Below are positions 1-11,620 of a stretch of 64,000 nucleotides of DNA, in pieces. Both the position numbers and the translations under genes were made by a program. The notes under the pieces were generated by a model, which saw only the letters and a list, made by a program, of their open reading frames with translations, was not told where the DNA came from and did not search any database. The number at the start of each line of letters is the position of its first letter. Within the stretch, counting starts at the first letter, position 1. Source of the DNA: Zhengitettix transpicula (Eukaryota > Arthropoda > Insecta > Orthoptera > Tetrigidae); contig CM073593.1 of the NCBI GenBank assembly GCA_037074705.1, forward strand, positions 19,681,001 through 19,745,000. The letters are read 5' to 3'.

Positions 1-2
1 GT

Positions 3-562
3 GATGAAACGTGGGCTCGAAACAAGCGAGTATGGAGTGGAGGAAGAAAGGAGAAACCGGACCAGTGAAAGCCAAGTCACGATTATCGGCTGGCAAGGTT
101 TTGGCTACCGTTTTTTTTGACCAGCGTGGCCTGCTGCACCTTGATTTGATGCATGAGCGCAGAACAATTTATGCGGCATACTACTGCCAAATTTTGACTG
201 AGGTCAGACTTGCATATCGCCGCAAAAGACGAGACCGTCCGATGAGAAAAGTGATTGTCCTCCATGACAATGCTCGCCCCCATACAGTAGCCCTGACCGT
301 ACAAAAATGGGAGCAACTGGGTTGGGAGACACTGGAACACCCTCCATACAGTCCAGACCTGTCTCCCTGCGACTTCCATGTCTTTGGTCCTCTCAAGGAA
401 GCTTTGGGAGGGCAAAAATTCCACAGCGATAATGAGGTTTAAGCATATGTGCGCAATTGGATACAAACACGACCTGACTCTTTTTACGTGGAACGAATTA
501 AAAAATTACCTATACGCTGGGAAAAATGTGTTTATAAATCAGGAGATTATGTAGAAAAATAA
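3..562 (+). pseudogene. mariner-family transposase pseudogene (D,D34D)
   Basis: This is the C-terminal two thirds of a mariner transposase, the enzyme that cuts and pastes the element. The first catalytic motif, DETW, is visible at positions 3-14, but the following sequence (KQASMEW...) is in another frame, so a frameshifting deletion separates them. The second aspartate lies in HDNARPH and the third in YSPDLSPCD, with exactly 34 residues between them, the mariner spacing. A TAA at 440-442 interrupts the frame; the same frame then continues with AYVRNWIQ and ends in GDYVEK and a stop at 560-562, the usual mariner tail. The element's 3' terminus is probably near 642, where the sequence ends in a CCCTCGTA-type terminus followed by TA. 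The 5' part lies left of the window. With one frameshift and one nonsense codon, it is inactive. Confidence 0.9.
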
Positions 563-588
563 ACTATGATTGTTTGTACGTTTAAAAT

Positions 589-850
589 CAAAATAAATAT
601 TTAAAAAAATAAGTCTTGTTTACATTTGATTCACCCTCGTATATAATATCTGTGAGCAATGAATACCTTTGTGTGTAAGATCTGAGTGTACGGTAATGTC
701 TAGCAGTTACTCGAACAATAAGGAACGTAGGTTTTCCCGGTGTAGTTGCTGGATTAATTTTTCGGGATTCCAACCGGGTAGCGTAGTTAAGTAAACACAA
801 CGTTTCGATGGCTTGCTCCGCCATCTTCTTCACCTGAAGAATCCCGAGAA
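589..850 (-). mobile_element. 3' remnant of a Penelope-like or related retroelement
   Basis: Read on the minus strand, this stretch begins with a hammerhead-like block (800-835) ending in GAAACGTTGTG, followed by sequence with no coding potential. The same GAAACGTTGTG tail occurs at several other places in the window, often beside Penelope-like sequence, which suggests a dispersed retroelement 3' region. The right-hand limit overlaps the mariner 3' end closely. Family assignment is inference. Confidence 0.4.
800..835 (-). ncRNA. hammerhead-like motif (degenerate)
   Basis: On the minus strand a GTGAAGA box is followed by a perfect 6-bp hairpin (GATGGC / GCCATC, 7-nt loop) and then GAAAC, the order of a hammerhead core (CUGANGA, stem II, GAAA). 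The first box starts with G rather than C and one extra A precedes the stem, so activity is doubtful. Confidence 0.35.
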
Positions 851-1931
851 AACTTCATCCAGTTACTCGAACTTTAAATAATGCAACACTGGTACATGGA
901 GTAAAATAATAATATTTAGCAGAGCAATGTATTAATGTGTGTAATTTACTGTATACATTAATATCTTAAACGTCTTTGGCCGACCAAAACCTGAGAGAAA
1001 TTGTCTGAGGCTTGTTATTGTATTTTTCAATTTAGTTTCTAAAATTCCCTTCTCTTCAATATATAAAAACATTACAAAACTTGTATCTCCGGATGTATTT
1101 GTTGGCGAAAGTTTCATATTTTCGAAATATGTGCGCCAGGGGTAAAAGGATATTTCCGAATATTTTCCATTATTCTCTTTTATTTTCATTAGCGCGATCA
1201 AATAAAACTCCAATCCAAAACTGTTCAGTCATTCTTCCAAAAACGCGAACGCCAATATATATTCGAAATAAAAGCGTTAATAAATAAATACGTTACGGTG
1301 TGATCAGATAATGTCTCGTAGAGGCCGGTGGCAACGAGATCGTGTTATTTGATTCAATATAATCTCAAATATCAACATATTTCCAAGTTGCACAACACGA
1401 TCAAGAGTGATCGTGAGGAATTTTTTTTATGCACACGTCGAATTTCATTATAGTCGGTGTCTTGATACTCTGTAAATTAATCGTGTCCAGACATCGCAAA
1501 TACCTAAGAGTCCAATACATGAGGGTGCTCTGCAAGGTTTCCGACCTAACAAAGATACTAGCCAGTTTTTCTCTATTTTTTTTCTAGAGTTTTCTTATAA
1601 ATCCACACACTTCTTTTTCATCTTTTCAACCCGTCCAAATAGTACTCGGCGTCTATATCTGCAAAATAATTGTTTACAAATGTGATGGCATCCTAACCCC
1701 AAATCAATAAAACTAGGTATATAGGTAACTCATTTAATATTTGAACTTAAAAGTTCGCAGGACATGGGACTTTGAACTGCTATTGATGTTTACGTGAATG
1801 TTGATATAGCGTCACTGTCGAATCCCTCATTCAGAGAGACTGCGAGGGATCTGAACTATGGCACCGAATAGGCGCCAATGCTCGATTCTGCTCCGAGACA
1901 CGTGACGTTGGTAACACCGAAAGCTTTGCAG
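851..1931. other. AT-rich sequence upstream of the first visible ligase exon
   Basis: No gene was recognised. Short open frames here have no recognisable motifs. It is most likely intron of the ligase gene that continues at 1932, since the reading frame of that exon requires upstream exons that are not found in this stretch. Confidence 0.5.
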
Positions 1932-3916
1932 GTGGTTGACACGGTCACTGGAGAACCTTTGGGGCCGAACTGCGAGGGAGAGTTGTGCTTCCGCGGCCTG
2001 TTCACTTGCCTGGGCTACTTCGACATGGAGCCGATCCCCGACAACGCCTGGTTCCACACCGGCGACGTCGGATACTACGACACCAATGGCGTCTTCTTCG
2101 TCATCGACCGCATCAAAGAACTCATCAAATTCCGCGGAAACCACGTGAGTTCTATCTCATCAAAGTTTATATATAAAAATGTTTTTAGCAACGGGTTTTT
2201 GTATAATTTCATTAAGGATCCTTTGCTTTCATGAATATGAATAATATTTTCCGTACGTATGTAGAATCCTCGGGATATATCACACACAACGTTTCGATGG
2301 CATGCAACGTCACCATCTTAATCTGAAGACCAGGTCTGCGCAGACCATGCCGGCAGATAAATCCCATGTCCAGAAACAGTACGCAGACCTCTCTTTAACC
2401 TGCGCAGACCTGGGCTACAAAAAAAAATTTCTGGCCGCTGTGAGACCCTGAGAGAAACAATGCCCATGATCGCGTATGCAGGCTTTTGTGTCCGACGTGT
2501 GCGGTGACTACGGATTGGGATGAAAGTCGTTCAACACATAACAAACATGTCATCAGCATAAATAAATAAAGTATACAATTTCCAATACTTCAGGACTAGA
2601 AATAAAATTAGGTATTGCCGCTTATTGATGAATGTACAAGCCTTTAATGACCTTATTTTGTCTTCCGATGGCAAACCTTTTTTTTTAATGAGAACCCATT
2701 CACTGAAAACTCCAATCTTCAAACGGGTGGTATAAAAACCTGGTACTCATGAAATGACAAAGAACAAGGCCGATGAGAAATACAGTGTTTTCTCGAGAGC
2801 CTCTTGTTGGGTAATATTCGTGGTTAATAAAATAAATCCTAGGGTTGAAAAGGTGCGGTTAATTGTTCCACCATAACGCTCTAAATATCATCTGAATGTC
2901 GTTTTAATCCATTTGAAATTAAAAAGTCAATAACTAAATCTAAGTTTGTTGATGCGTGCAGGTGTCACCAAGCGAGATCGAGGCGGTGTTGCTGAGCCAT
3001 GATGAGGTTCTTGAGGCTGTGGTGGTAGGAATGCCTCACCCTGAGGACCAGGAACATCCCACCGGCTTTGTTGTGCGACGAACAGGATCCACCGTCACCA
3101 GCGATCATCTGATCAAATACGTGTCCGGTGAGTTCACAATTGCCAAGACTGGTTGCTACTACCAGGAATGACTACGTACACAAGTTAACGGTCTTTCTTT
3201 CACCAGAATATTTGCATACACTGACAACCAACAACAGATTCAACTTTACATTTCCTTGCACCACCAACATCTGATCTCTTTTCGTCAAAAACTTAGTCCA
3301 TATCTCTCAAAACACTGCTATTACTGCTACAAATTTTTCTGTTTCAATAACTCTATTCCTAGTGTCCAATTTGTTTAAGGTTGTGAGAAGGATAAGTATA
3401 ATATTTTTCGACCTCTACGATGTGGACCTGCCATAAATTGCTCTGAACCTCTTTTGGTTGACTTTCCTATCGTTCCGATGTGGATTATTTCATGGATTCT
3501 CATGGATTCATTGCTGCATTTACTCTGCTCCATTGACTTACCTTAATTTTGTTAAGTCTGGTATCAAGACAGAACTGCTCCGGGCTCCTCCAAGATTACA
3601 AACAACACTACTCCTTTAGGGCACAGATTTGTGTAATACTTCTTCATCCCCCACAAGGCTAAAGTAATATTTATTATCTGAAGAAATGTGCCCAATACAC
3701 TCACTAGCTTTCATTGTAACACTCCGTAAGTTCCTAACTGAAGACACAAATAAATTTTAGAAATTTGTTGTTGCAGACAACTTCGCTAATTCGGACAAGC
3801 ACCTTAGAGGAGGACTGTTCTTCCTTTCTGAGATCCCGAAGTCTGCAACCGGGAAACCACGAAGATCGGAAGTTCGAAACAACTGTTTATCAAAGCAGAT
3901 CACGAATACTGCTTGA
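1932..3916 (+). CDS. Luciferase-like / 4-coumarate:CoA ligase-like acyl-CoA synthetase, last three exons
   Basis: This is the C-terminal 172 residues of an ANL-superfamily adenylating enzyme, which activates a carboxylic acid with ATP and transfers it to CoA. Exons are 1932-2144, 2962-3127 and 3777-3916 (stop TGA 3914-3916); acceptors are TTTGCAG, CGTGCAG and GTTGCAG, and donors are GTGAGT at both introns. The phases fit (213, 166 and 140 nt give one frame). The first exon starts VVDTVTGEPLGP and carries the FHTGDVGYYD hinge motif and the IDRIKELIKFRGNH motif. The second begins VSPSEIEAVL, and the third has HLRGGLFF and PKSATGK with the catalytic lysine. No peroxisomal SKL-type end is present. 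All exons upstream of the VVD exon lie outside the window. It is a paralogue of the gene at 39833-62409, with identical exon boundaries. Substrate cannot be told from the sequence. Confidence 0.88.
2288..2325 (-). ncRNA. hammerhead-like motif (degenerate)
   Basis: The minus strand shows CTGATTA, a 5-bp hairpin (GATGG / CCATC), then GAAACGTTGTG. It resembles the motif at 800-835 but the first box departs from CUGANGA at one position. It sits in the first visible intron of the partial ligase gene. Confidence 0.3.
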
Positions 3917-6385
3917 TATTGAAGACATATTTAAGATTTCGTTGTAATCACAGATTTAATGACATTGAATTCGATTCCACAGCTTACAAAACCTAAAAAT
4001 AAGTTAACTGTAAATAGATGTTCATTACATAGGAGAGTGAGAATAACGATAACAAGGCCGTCGACTGAGGCCGTGACAACCTCTCAGTTTTTCTTAATTA
4101 ATCAAACTGAATTAAGCGATAATATAGTCTAATTCATTGATGAAGTGACGTTATGAAGTTTCTCTTGTGGTATTGATTCGTGTTGGTCACGTCCATTGAA
4201 GAACTAAGATATTGTACGAATCCCATTTTAAACTACAAATTTATACTCGTAATGATCAATAATCCAAAAGTATCATCCGTGCTATAATGAAATGAATTAT
4301 TTCATTAGAATTATTGTATATCCATGTAACCAGAGATAATAAGAACGAGAGTATCTGTGGCGTTGTTGAGAGTTATTTTATCTTGGTTATGGACATCGGG
4401 TAAAAAATCGTAAAAAGTAGTATTAAAAATTAATTACAATTGTGTTTGTGATTGTGAAATGTAAAATAAGTAAACCGTATCTGAATTTACTTTAATTTTC
4501 AGTGCGCGTAAATATTACTACAGTACTTAATTGTCCACTCTTATGCCTAAAATATATTGTGATTTATAAATTCTGCAGTCGTAATAAGGCAGGAAAATAC
4601 AAAATGTCCCGGTAGTTCACTAAATTTCAAGTGAATTTGAGAAACAGCTGCGTTATAAAAATTAACATCCATTCAAAATAAACAGGAATTGACAGTTGAT
4701 TAGAAATAAAATATTTAAAAGTTACCGAAATAACAGAATAATTTTTTCTGTCATGGAAGTTGTTTAAGAACCAATAAATTATGCATAAAGATATTTAAAT
4801 AATTTGGACGTGTTTATTTACAATATATAACAACTGAAGCCATCCAGGGAAATCTAGGGAAAAAAATTAATTTAAATACATGTTTGTAAAATTTTAGATT
4901 ACGAATTTATCTGATAATTAAAATTTTACACCTGAAGAAATCCCCAAAATTAAGGGACGAAACGCAGTGTTTTAATAATGTTTTAAATTAATTTTATTAC
5001 ACTTCTGATTAATGGGCTGATGTTATTACATTTATTAAAAATTTCAGATAAATATAATTGTTTATAGGAAAAAAACCTGATTTAATTTTATTTTATATAC
5101 AAATAAGTATTTCCTGACCATAACAGATGATTGTTTTAAAGAAATTATAAAAACCGGATCAGTACATTTTTGTACCTTCAGCGGGTTGTGACATTTTCTT
5201 CCTTTTTTTTCACTAAACAAACGTTGTACTGGGAACATGTTTTAATAATCACTAAACAATTTTGTTTCTTACTGGACAACCTTGCCAGGTCAAAATTGTG
5301 TAATAATTATAAAATATGATCAAAATTTACGAAGGTACAACAAGATGTACTGAAATAGTGTTGTTATAGTAAAATGTTTTTTTAATTAAATGTCTGTTAT
5401 TAGTTGGAAAACAATTATTTTAAATAATTTAAAAATCAGACGCAAGAAAAATATTTTATTTTTACAGTAAAAATTCAATTTAATCTACGTTTGAGCTACG
5501 TCAAACCAAATTTCAGAGTTTTGTCATATTATGAGAAAATAAAAACTATTACTATCGTTTCTTCATTTACAATATTGTTTCTGAAACAAAATCGAGTTAT
5601 TAAACAAATTGCGTTTATTTCTAATAATAGAGCTCTCAATTACTCGCAAATAATCTTTAAAAAAATGGAGAAACGTACTTCCTCGGTTAAGTTCAAATCG
5701 TGATTATGTTTTTATTCTGTTAGTCTTAATTTTGTTTACGTATATGTCCTAAGTTAAATGAATCTGAGGACTCGAGCGGCGAGTTCTGTACGAGCGCAAC
5801 GCTTTCGTGTGACTTAAAGGATTTTTCCCGATTTAACACAAGCCAAAAATTATTTTGTGCAACTTTCTTACCTACGTTTTTTATTTTTTTGTACGACTAA
5901 ATGTAAATTGAAAGATATTAAGTAAGTATAGGCTGATAATTTCTTCCTCTTACATTACAGAACAGGTGCTTTTAATTCAATTACCATTTCCACATGGTGT
6001 AGAATACACATATTTATTCTTTGTTAGCAACGCTGATCAATGACAAGCTCGTCGTAGGCGTCCTTAATTATAATTAGTTAAGTGTATTATTTTGCACGAG
6101 GCCTTCCAATTGTCTCTAATGGTTTTGTGGAACTTGTACCAGTCACGTGTCATCGTAGATTGTTAATTTTAATTAATTGTACGGGAGGCTAAATGATTAA
6201 AGGCTAGTTTTGTACTCCATCAAAAAAAGCAATTCAGCAACTTGCCGTCGCTAAACTTATACATTACTAAGAAAGTAATTAATAAGCTGTTATAAACAGG
6301 TAACAATTTCTACGAAAAGCAAATAAAAAATATTTGAAGGAAGTTTTAATATGGATATATATACACACAGTATATACAATGTACA

Positions 6386-6387
<2 letters not shown>
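3917..6387. other. AT-rich 3' flank of the partial ligase gene
   Basis: No gene was recognised. The sequence is strongly AT-rich with no long informative frame. The only structure noted is the hammerhead-like block at 4932-4963. Confidence 0.5.
4932..4963 (+). ncRNA. hammerhead-like motif
   Basis: CTGAAGA (4932-4938) matches the CUGANGA box exactly, followed by TCCC pairing with GGGA and then GAAAC (4959-4963). The base of the stem is mismatched. A sister site at 50994-51021 carries the same layout with compensating differences, so a shared ancestor with a longer stem is likely. Confidence 0.4.

Positions 6388-6471
<84 letters not shown>
6388..6471. repeat. (AT)n microsatellite
   Basis: An almost pure AT dinucleotide tract that directly abuts the left (poly-A side) end of the retroposon at 6472-6974. 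Confidence 0.95.
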
Positions 6472-6473
<2 letters not shown>

Positions 6474-6974
6474 GGGCAACAGGCTACATGAGGGTGATCC
6501 ACATTGGGCAACTCCCCTTTAATAGCATAGGATGAGATTAGAAAGGGGGGATGCGGAATGGTAGAGGAAGGTAGCCAAGGGTTAACTAGGGCCCCCGGGC
6601 TATATTTTAAGGATCCTACCTGGAATTCGCCTAAAGAAATGCAGGGAAAACCCTAGAAAAACCTGCATCAGGTAGGGCGGGCATTGGGTACTTGTCCCAC
6701 GCCCTTCCGATAGCGGGAGAGGAGTTTGCTGTGGGGACGCAGCATTCCATTATCCGTGCCTCGACCAGTTTAGGAGGCAGCTGGCCGACTATTCCAATGG
6801 GAATAGGGAACAACTCTTACCGTATGCCTAAGGTCTGCGACCCCGGAACATACACCTCTCAAAACAGGCCGAGGGGCCTCGGCTTCTGGGAACCTTAGTT
6901 CAAAAACGGAGAGGAAATGGCATACCCAAAGGTAGCCCCTTCGTATCTCTCCTAAAAGGTTCTGCCTGCGAGAG
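6472..6974 (-). mobile_element. Poly(A)-type ~480-bp retroposon, copy a
   Basis: This is a member of a high-copy family seen about eight times in the window. The sense strand is minus, judged from copies whose 3' end runs TAGCCTGTTGCCCT plus an A-tract. The family has conserved blocks such as GCTGCGTCCCCACAGCAAA and CTTTAATAGCATAGG (antisense). Open frames of about 60-70 residues recur in every copy on both strands but encode nothing recognisable and are best explained by the shared sequence. It could be a SINE or the 3' end of a LINE; no RNA polymerase III boxes were convincing. Confidence 0.8.
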
Positions 6975-6975
6975 A

Positions 6976-6983
<8 letters not shown>

Positions 6984-7066
<83 letters not shown>
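6984..7066. repeat. (AT)n followed by (GA)n microsatellite
   Basis: About 47 bp of AT dinucleotides changes at 7031 into about 36 bp of GA dinucleotides, lying between the retroposon on the left and a hAT terminus on the right. Confidence 0.95.
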
Positions 7067-7071
<5 letters not shown>

Positions 7072-7305
7072 GGCTCGTGACTTTTTGAAGTTGTGCGCTA
7101 CATCACCCCAAGTAACTATTTTTACGAGTATAACTACGTAAAATATTAATACTACAACAGGCGACAGAGTTACCAACACTCTGACCGCCCCTTAAAATGC
7201 TACATTCCTAATTCTGTCTATATAAATTCCAATAGAGGCTAATACTTAAAAGTGTATTAATTTAGCACAAAACTGACTCGCATTTATAACACGAAACTAT
7301 TTTCC

Positions 7306-7388
7306 TTTCAAATCCCTTCCTATGCTATTAAAGGGGAGTTGCCACCATGTGGATTACCCTCGTGTACCCTCTTACCTAAATAAAAAAA
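7306..7388 (+). mobile_element. Poly(A)-type retroposon, copy b (3' end only)
   Basis: Only the last ~75 bp of the family consensus, ending in an A-rich tail, are present. Strong 5' truncation of this kind is typical of target-primed reverse transcription. Confidence 0.75.
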
Positions 7389-7740
7389 ACGGTTCGCTTT
7401 TCCTATTGGAATAGTCGGCCAGCTGCCTCCTAAATTGGTCGAGGCACGGAGAAGGGAATGCTGCGTCCCCACAGCAAACTCCTCTCCCGCTATCGGAAGG
7501 GCGTGGGACAAGTACCCAATGCCCTACCTACCTGATGCAGGCTTTTCTAGTGTTTTCCCTGCATTACTTTTAGGCGAATGCCGGGTAGGATCCTTAAACT
7601 ATAGCCCGGGGGCCCTAGTTAACCCTTGGCTACCTTCCTCTACCCTTCCGCATCCCTCCTTTCAGATCCCTTCCTATGCTATTAAAGGGGAGTTGCCACG
7701 ATGTGGATTACCCTCATGTAGCCTCTTACCCTAAAAAAAA
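7389..7740 (+). mobile_element. Poly(A)-type retroposon, copy c (5'-truncated)
   Basis: The copy starts inside the family consensus directly after the A-tail of copy b and runs to its own A-tract at 7733-7740. The two fragments together suggest successive insertions into the same site within the hAT element. Confidence 0.8.
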
Positions 7741-7757
7741 CATATGCACGAGCCGCC

Positions 7758-8639
7758 ATTAGAGATTACAAATGTGTCATGAAACGCTTCATTAAAATTA
7801 TTCATTGAATTGTTGGCGGCGTAACTTTGAGGCCAGAGCATTGTAAAGAACAGCATTGTTTGGCGCGAGAATGCAGAGACTATAATGGGTGCTACGAATT
7901 GTCGAGAAATCTTATATAAGACGCTCAGAACTTAGCGTCAACTGTCACTTAGATATTTCGAGAGCAGAGTGTGTGTTTGGGAGGCAAGGCATTATGGTGT
8001 GTAGGAGACAGTCAGCATGTTTTGGAGGACCTGACCATGGTAGTCCGGGCTAGAGTCTGTGATGGTCGAATTCAGTAAAGTGAGGGCTCAATATCAGCAG
8101 TTTTTCTATTAAAGATTTTCGACTGCAAACTGAGCGTGACAATACGAATTCAGCAAAGTAGGAAGACGCCCAAAGTGTTGGAAAAAAATCAGTGCTATTG
8201 CCTGTCTATGTAAAGTATAGTGTTCCATAAAAATTAAATAATCACGTGTACACAAAGCAGAGAATTTCTCAATAAATGATATGTAAAAAAACTAACTTTC
8301 TTCTGTAAACCTTTACGTAAATATTGTTTACCGCCAGATTTCTATAGCTTTGCCAGATTTCTATAACTTTTCAGATTTCTAATAGTTTGTTATTGGTATA
8401 AAATTTTGTTATTTTTAATTTAAATTAATTTTTTTTGCATTTGTACATTGGTGAAATTTTCAAATAACTGTCATAAATAGAGGCCATATAAGCCGCCCTG
8501 AAAATTAGATTCTCATAAAAGCTGAGGCAATTTACTTAAAAATATAAAATGTTAATGAAACAAAAATCAAATTTGTCAAATAAATAGTCTTTGTTATCTT
8601 TTTTTTTAAAAAGAACTTGATTTAATTTCAATTTCCTTT
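7758..8639. other. No gene recognised
   Basis: The sequence is moderately AT-rich, without recognisable coding motifs or repeat ends. Confidence 0.4.
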
Positions 8640-8779
8640 CTTGTTCATTTAATAATATTGTGTATATCACATAATTTGACTACAACGTGTTGGCATATTT
8701 GTTTAATTAACCTTTTTAATACTACATAATTTGGCTGTCCAACGTGGGGCTTGTTCATTAGTAAATTTTGTATATTACA
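8640..8779 (+). mobile_element. Fragment of the TG...CA LTR family (copy H)
   Basis: The stretch ends in ATTACA at 8774-8779 and contains CCAACGTGGGGC at 8736-8747, the block that resembles a tRNA-Lys primer-binding site in the other copies. The left limit is not resolved. Confidence 0.45.
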
Positions 8780-8797
8780 ACATATATGTATATATAT

Positions 8798-9432
8798 TGT
8801 AGTGAATAACAACCTTAAGTGGCCGCCCTTGTGTCCGCGGGCCTGAGTAGGAATACATTAAACGCGCACGTGTTTCTGCCCGACGGCCAAAAGAAATCTC
8901 GGGTACGCGTCCTTTTTTTTGCATCGTTTGGGGGGGGGGGCGGAGTACTTATAAACACTCCGAACCCGGGTGAAAATAGACAGACGCAGGCAGACCGGGA
9001 GATAGAGGACGGAAAGTGTGAGAGAGTCGAGTGGGTGGAAGATTGAGGCGAGCGGGAAGCAACAAAGGTTTTGAAGGGACGTCCATCGCGGGGAGGCAGG
9101 AAGATGTGCTGACACTACAAGACCAGTGACACTGCAAGTCGGCTGACGACACAAGTAAAGTAAGCATCACAATTTCTGTAAAGTGCCTTCAAAAGTAGAA
9201 TTCTTTACACAGCGCGGAAATAGACTCTGTTTTTGAATATCTACCGAACCGCCCACATTACCCTGTTGAGAAGGAGGACTTTATAACCAAGCCGGAGCTT
9301 ATGTTAATTTTTTGCAGACCAATGTATATCTGCTTCCGCCCAATAATATTTTTTTAATGTAGTTTTGAATTTTTTGTATTTTTTTGTAATAAAGTTTATT
9401 TTTTAATATCAAGTAATAAAAGGCTAATCATT

Positions 9433-9435
<3 letters not shown>
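8798..9435. mobile_element. LTR-like unit bounded by TG...CA inside AT repeats (unit I)
   Basis: The unit starts TGTAGTGAATAAC directly after an AT tract and ends AATCATTACA directly before the next AT tract. These are the same type of ends as the LTR family at 9472-10696, but the interior is different in sequence and more GC-rich. It contains AATAAA near its right end. It may be a solo LTR of a related family; the assignment is inference. Confidence 0.4.

Positions 9436-9471
<36 letters not shown>
9436..9471. repeat. (AT)n microsatellite between two LTR-like units
   Basis: A pure AT tract separates units ending in ATTACA and starting in TGTAAT, making a long palindrome-like junction. Confidence 0.95.
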
Positions 9472-9474
<3 letters not shown>

Positions 9475-10696
9475 AATAAATGACTAGTTAAGCGATTAAT
9501 TTGCCCCACGTTGCTGCGCCATTTATGTAATAAACACCAAGTTAGGGTTATTTAATTAAATTAAAAGTATTTGCCCCACGTTGTGGTACCATTTATATAA
9601 TGATCAATCTATTAGGCGATTAATTTGCCCCACGTTGTGGTAGTCATTTATGTAATAATCAAAAGAAAGGTTAATTAAATTAAATGACTTTCAAAAATTA
9701 ACAAATAAAATAATTTATTATTTAATTATTTGTGGCTTCCAAAAGTTAAAACAATTACAATCAAATTACGATCTCTTCTCTCAGAGTCATCACTGGGTTT
9801 CATAATTAACAGAAAAGTGATTTAAACTGATTAACAATTCAAACATAAAATTTCTCCTAAAATAATATGACGATAAATAAAAGAAAGCTAAATATAAAGA
9901 AACTGAACTTGAACGAAATCTGACTATTACCTTTCTAATTATCGTTTACAGAATTTTATATCAAAGGTTAGGTTGCTCACGTAATGTCCGACTGGTAGCC
10001 GCTCTTTCTTTTGTAGCTTCAACAATACACTAAGAATGCAAGTTTTTACACTGATTCTAATTTCCTCGCAGATTTTACACACGCGGTCGAAGTGCAAGTC
10101 CTCAGTTGTCAGTTACCTCGGTTGTTGTCTCTTCTTCCTGGTCAGATAGCCAATACCGGATTCATCAATGCGAAGATTGTTCAATTTGTGAAGCAAACTC
10201 CTGCTTCCATACAGGAACGTGTGATTTGTAGTTTATGTTTGCAGGCTTTACTTATCATATGCAGAGCCTTTAACTACTTTCTTCTCGTCGCAGATTTTAA
10301 GCTTTTTGTTTCTCCTTTGGCCTACCCAGGCTCAGAGCAGAACCTTACTGTTTTATTTCTTAACTGTGGAACGAACTACTACGTATCTCGGTGAAGATTT
10401 TTTTTAATGTTTCACCTCTCGTGGCCGACCGTAGACTTTCATGTTTCACCTCTCGTCGCCAACAGCAAACTCTATAACTTCGCGTATGCAGATTTGGTTG
10501 TCTATCCTTTCTCGACCCCGTCTCTGTACAAACTGAATTCCTTTCGCGCGCGCATTCCCATTTCGGGCTTTTCCGACAAAGGGAAAGAACTCTCCGCCAT
10601 TGTTGCTTTGATAGCTCATACCGCTACAATTCAACTTATTCGCTACAATTCAAATTATACCCTATCAATTTAATGGCCTAATTAACTATTGCTACA
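9472..10696 (-). mobile_element. Solo-LTR-like element, copy A
   Basis: Bounded by TGTAATAAA and GCTACA within AT-rich target. On the sense (minus) strand, the end TTATTACAT is followed by a sequence close to TGGCGC..CAACGTGGGGC, which would be complementary to the 3' end of tRNA-Lys, a common LTR-element primer. This block is repeated three times near 9510, 9575 and 9627. Other blocks shared with copies C, D and E are CACTGGGTTT (near 9794) and GAACGAAATCTGACT (near 9913). Short reading frames inside have no known product. The family is probably a Ty3/gypsy- or BEL-type LTR element with a taste for AT-rich targets. Confidence 0.65.
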
Positions 10697-10699
10697 TAT

Positions 10700-11620
10700 T
10701 GTAATTCCAATTAATTATGACATTAATTGTTTGAACATAAAAATCTAAATTGTTTGAGAAATCTATTATTGCGGCAGGCGCTTCTATAGCAACAATGTAG
10801 CCCAGCTCTGTTCCTTTGTCGGAAGGTCCGAAAATGGCGTACGAGAGTGCAGTTCGCGGAAAGACATCGTCGATGTATAACTGCTAGTTTGGTGACGAGA
10901 ATTCAACAGAGTTGGCGATTAGAAGTTGGTTGGTGCCTGGACATTTCTGAGGAGAAAGTAAAACATTCACGAAAGCATAAAGTCGAAACTTGCTAAGTAA
11001 AAGCAGTTTTGTGTCCATAGCCGGCCAGAAATAGTAAAATTTCAGTTTGAGTCCAATGCATTAAAGACTGGCAAATCTACAAACCACGGAATTCACCTGA
11101 GTCAACAGATAGCTGACAACAAAAAGGGAGGATCATCCGAGTTCCTGACATCCTATAAATTTTGGCTAGAATCAGTGTAAAATCTGTGAGTCTTAGAATC
11201 AGTGTAAAATCCCGCAATAGTGTATTTAGAAAACGAAAGGTATGCTGGAATGCTGGACAAATGTGAATAACAAAATGCAAAATAATTAATTATGTATACG
11301 TAATTGAAAGATAGACGTCAGATTCCGTCTCCGTTTAAATGGTTAATTCGTTATAATCTCTTTACTTCTTAATTTCGTTCTCATTTTAAATTTTGTTCTA
11401 GTTTAATTGTCAAGTAAATTTATTTTCTTTTAAATGTGATTTGTTTGTTAATAAGATTTTAAAGATAATTGATGTGTCCATTATCAAACCCAGTGAAGAC
11501 CCTGAGATCTAATATTTTAAATTTGTAATTGTTTGAAATTATTGCCTCAAAATTAATAAAAATATTGTTAGTAAATTTTATTAATTCTTTCATTTAATTA
11601 ACGACTTCTAAATGAATATT

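Larger units (their letters stand above)
7066..7757 (+). mobile_element. Non-autonomous hAT-like element with nested retroposons
   Basis: The left end (AGTGGCGGCTCGTGAC) and the inverted right end (GCACGAGCCGCCATTA) match the terminal repeats of the cleaner copy at 52513-53307, and the first 150 bp are homologous to that copy. The interior is interrupted by two retroposon fragments (7306-7740). The ends carry substitutions and no good target duplication survives, so this is an old copy. It encodes no transposase. Confidence 0.75.

Noticed and set aside
6692..6898. Recurring 60-70 residue frames (SHALPIAGEEFAVGTQH and antisense ECCVPTANSSPAIGRAW)
   Set aside because: They occur in every retroposon copy on both strands and change frame between copies; they follow from the repeat, not from a gene.
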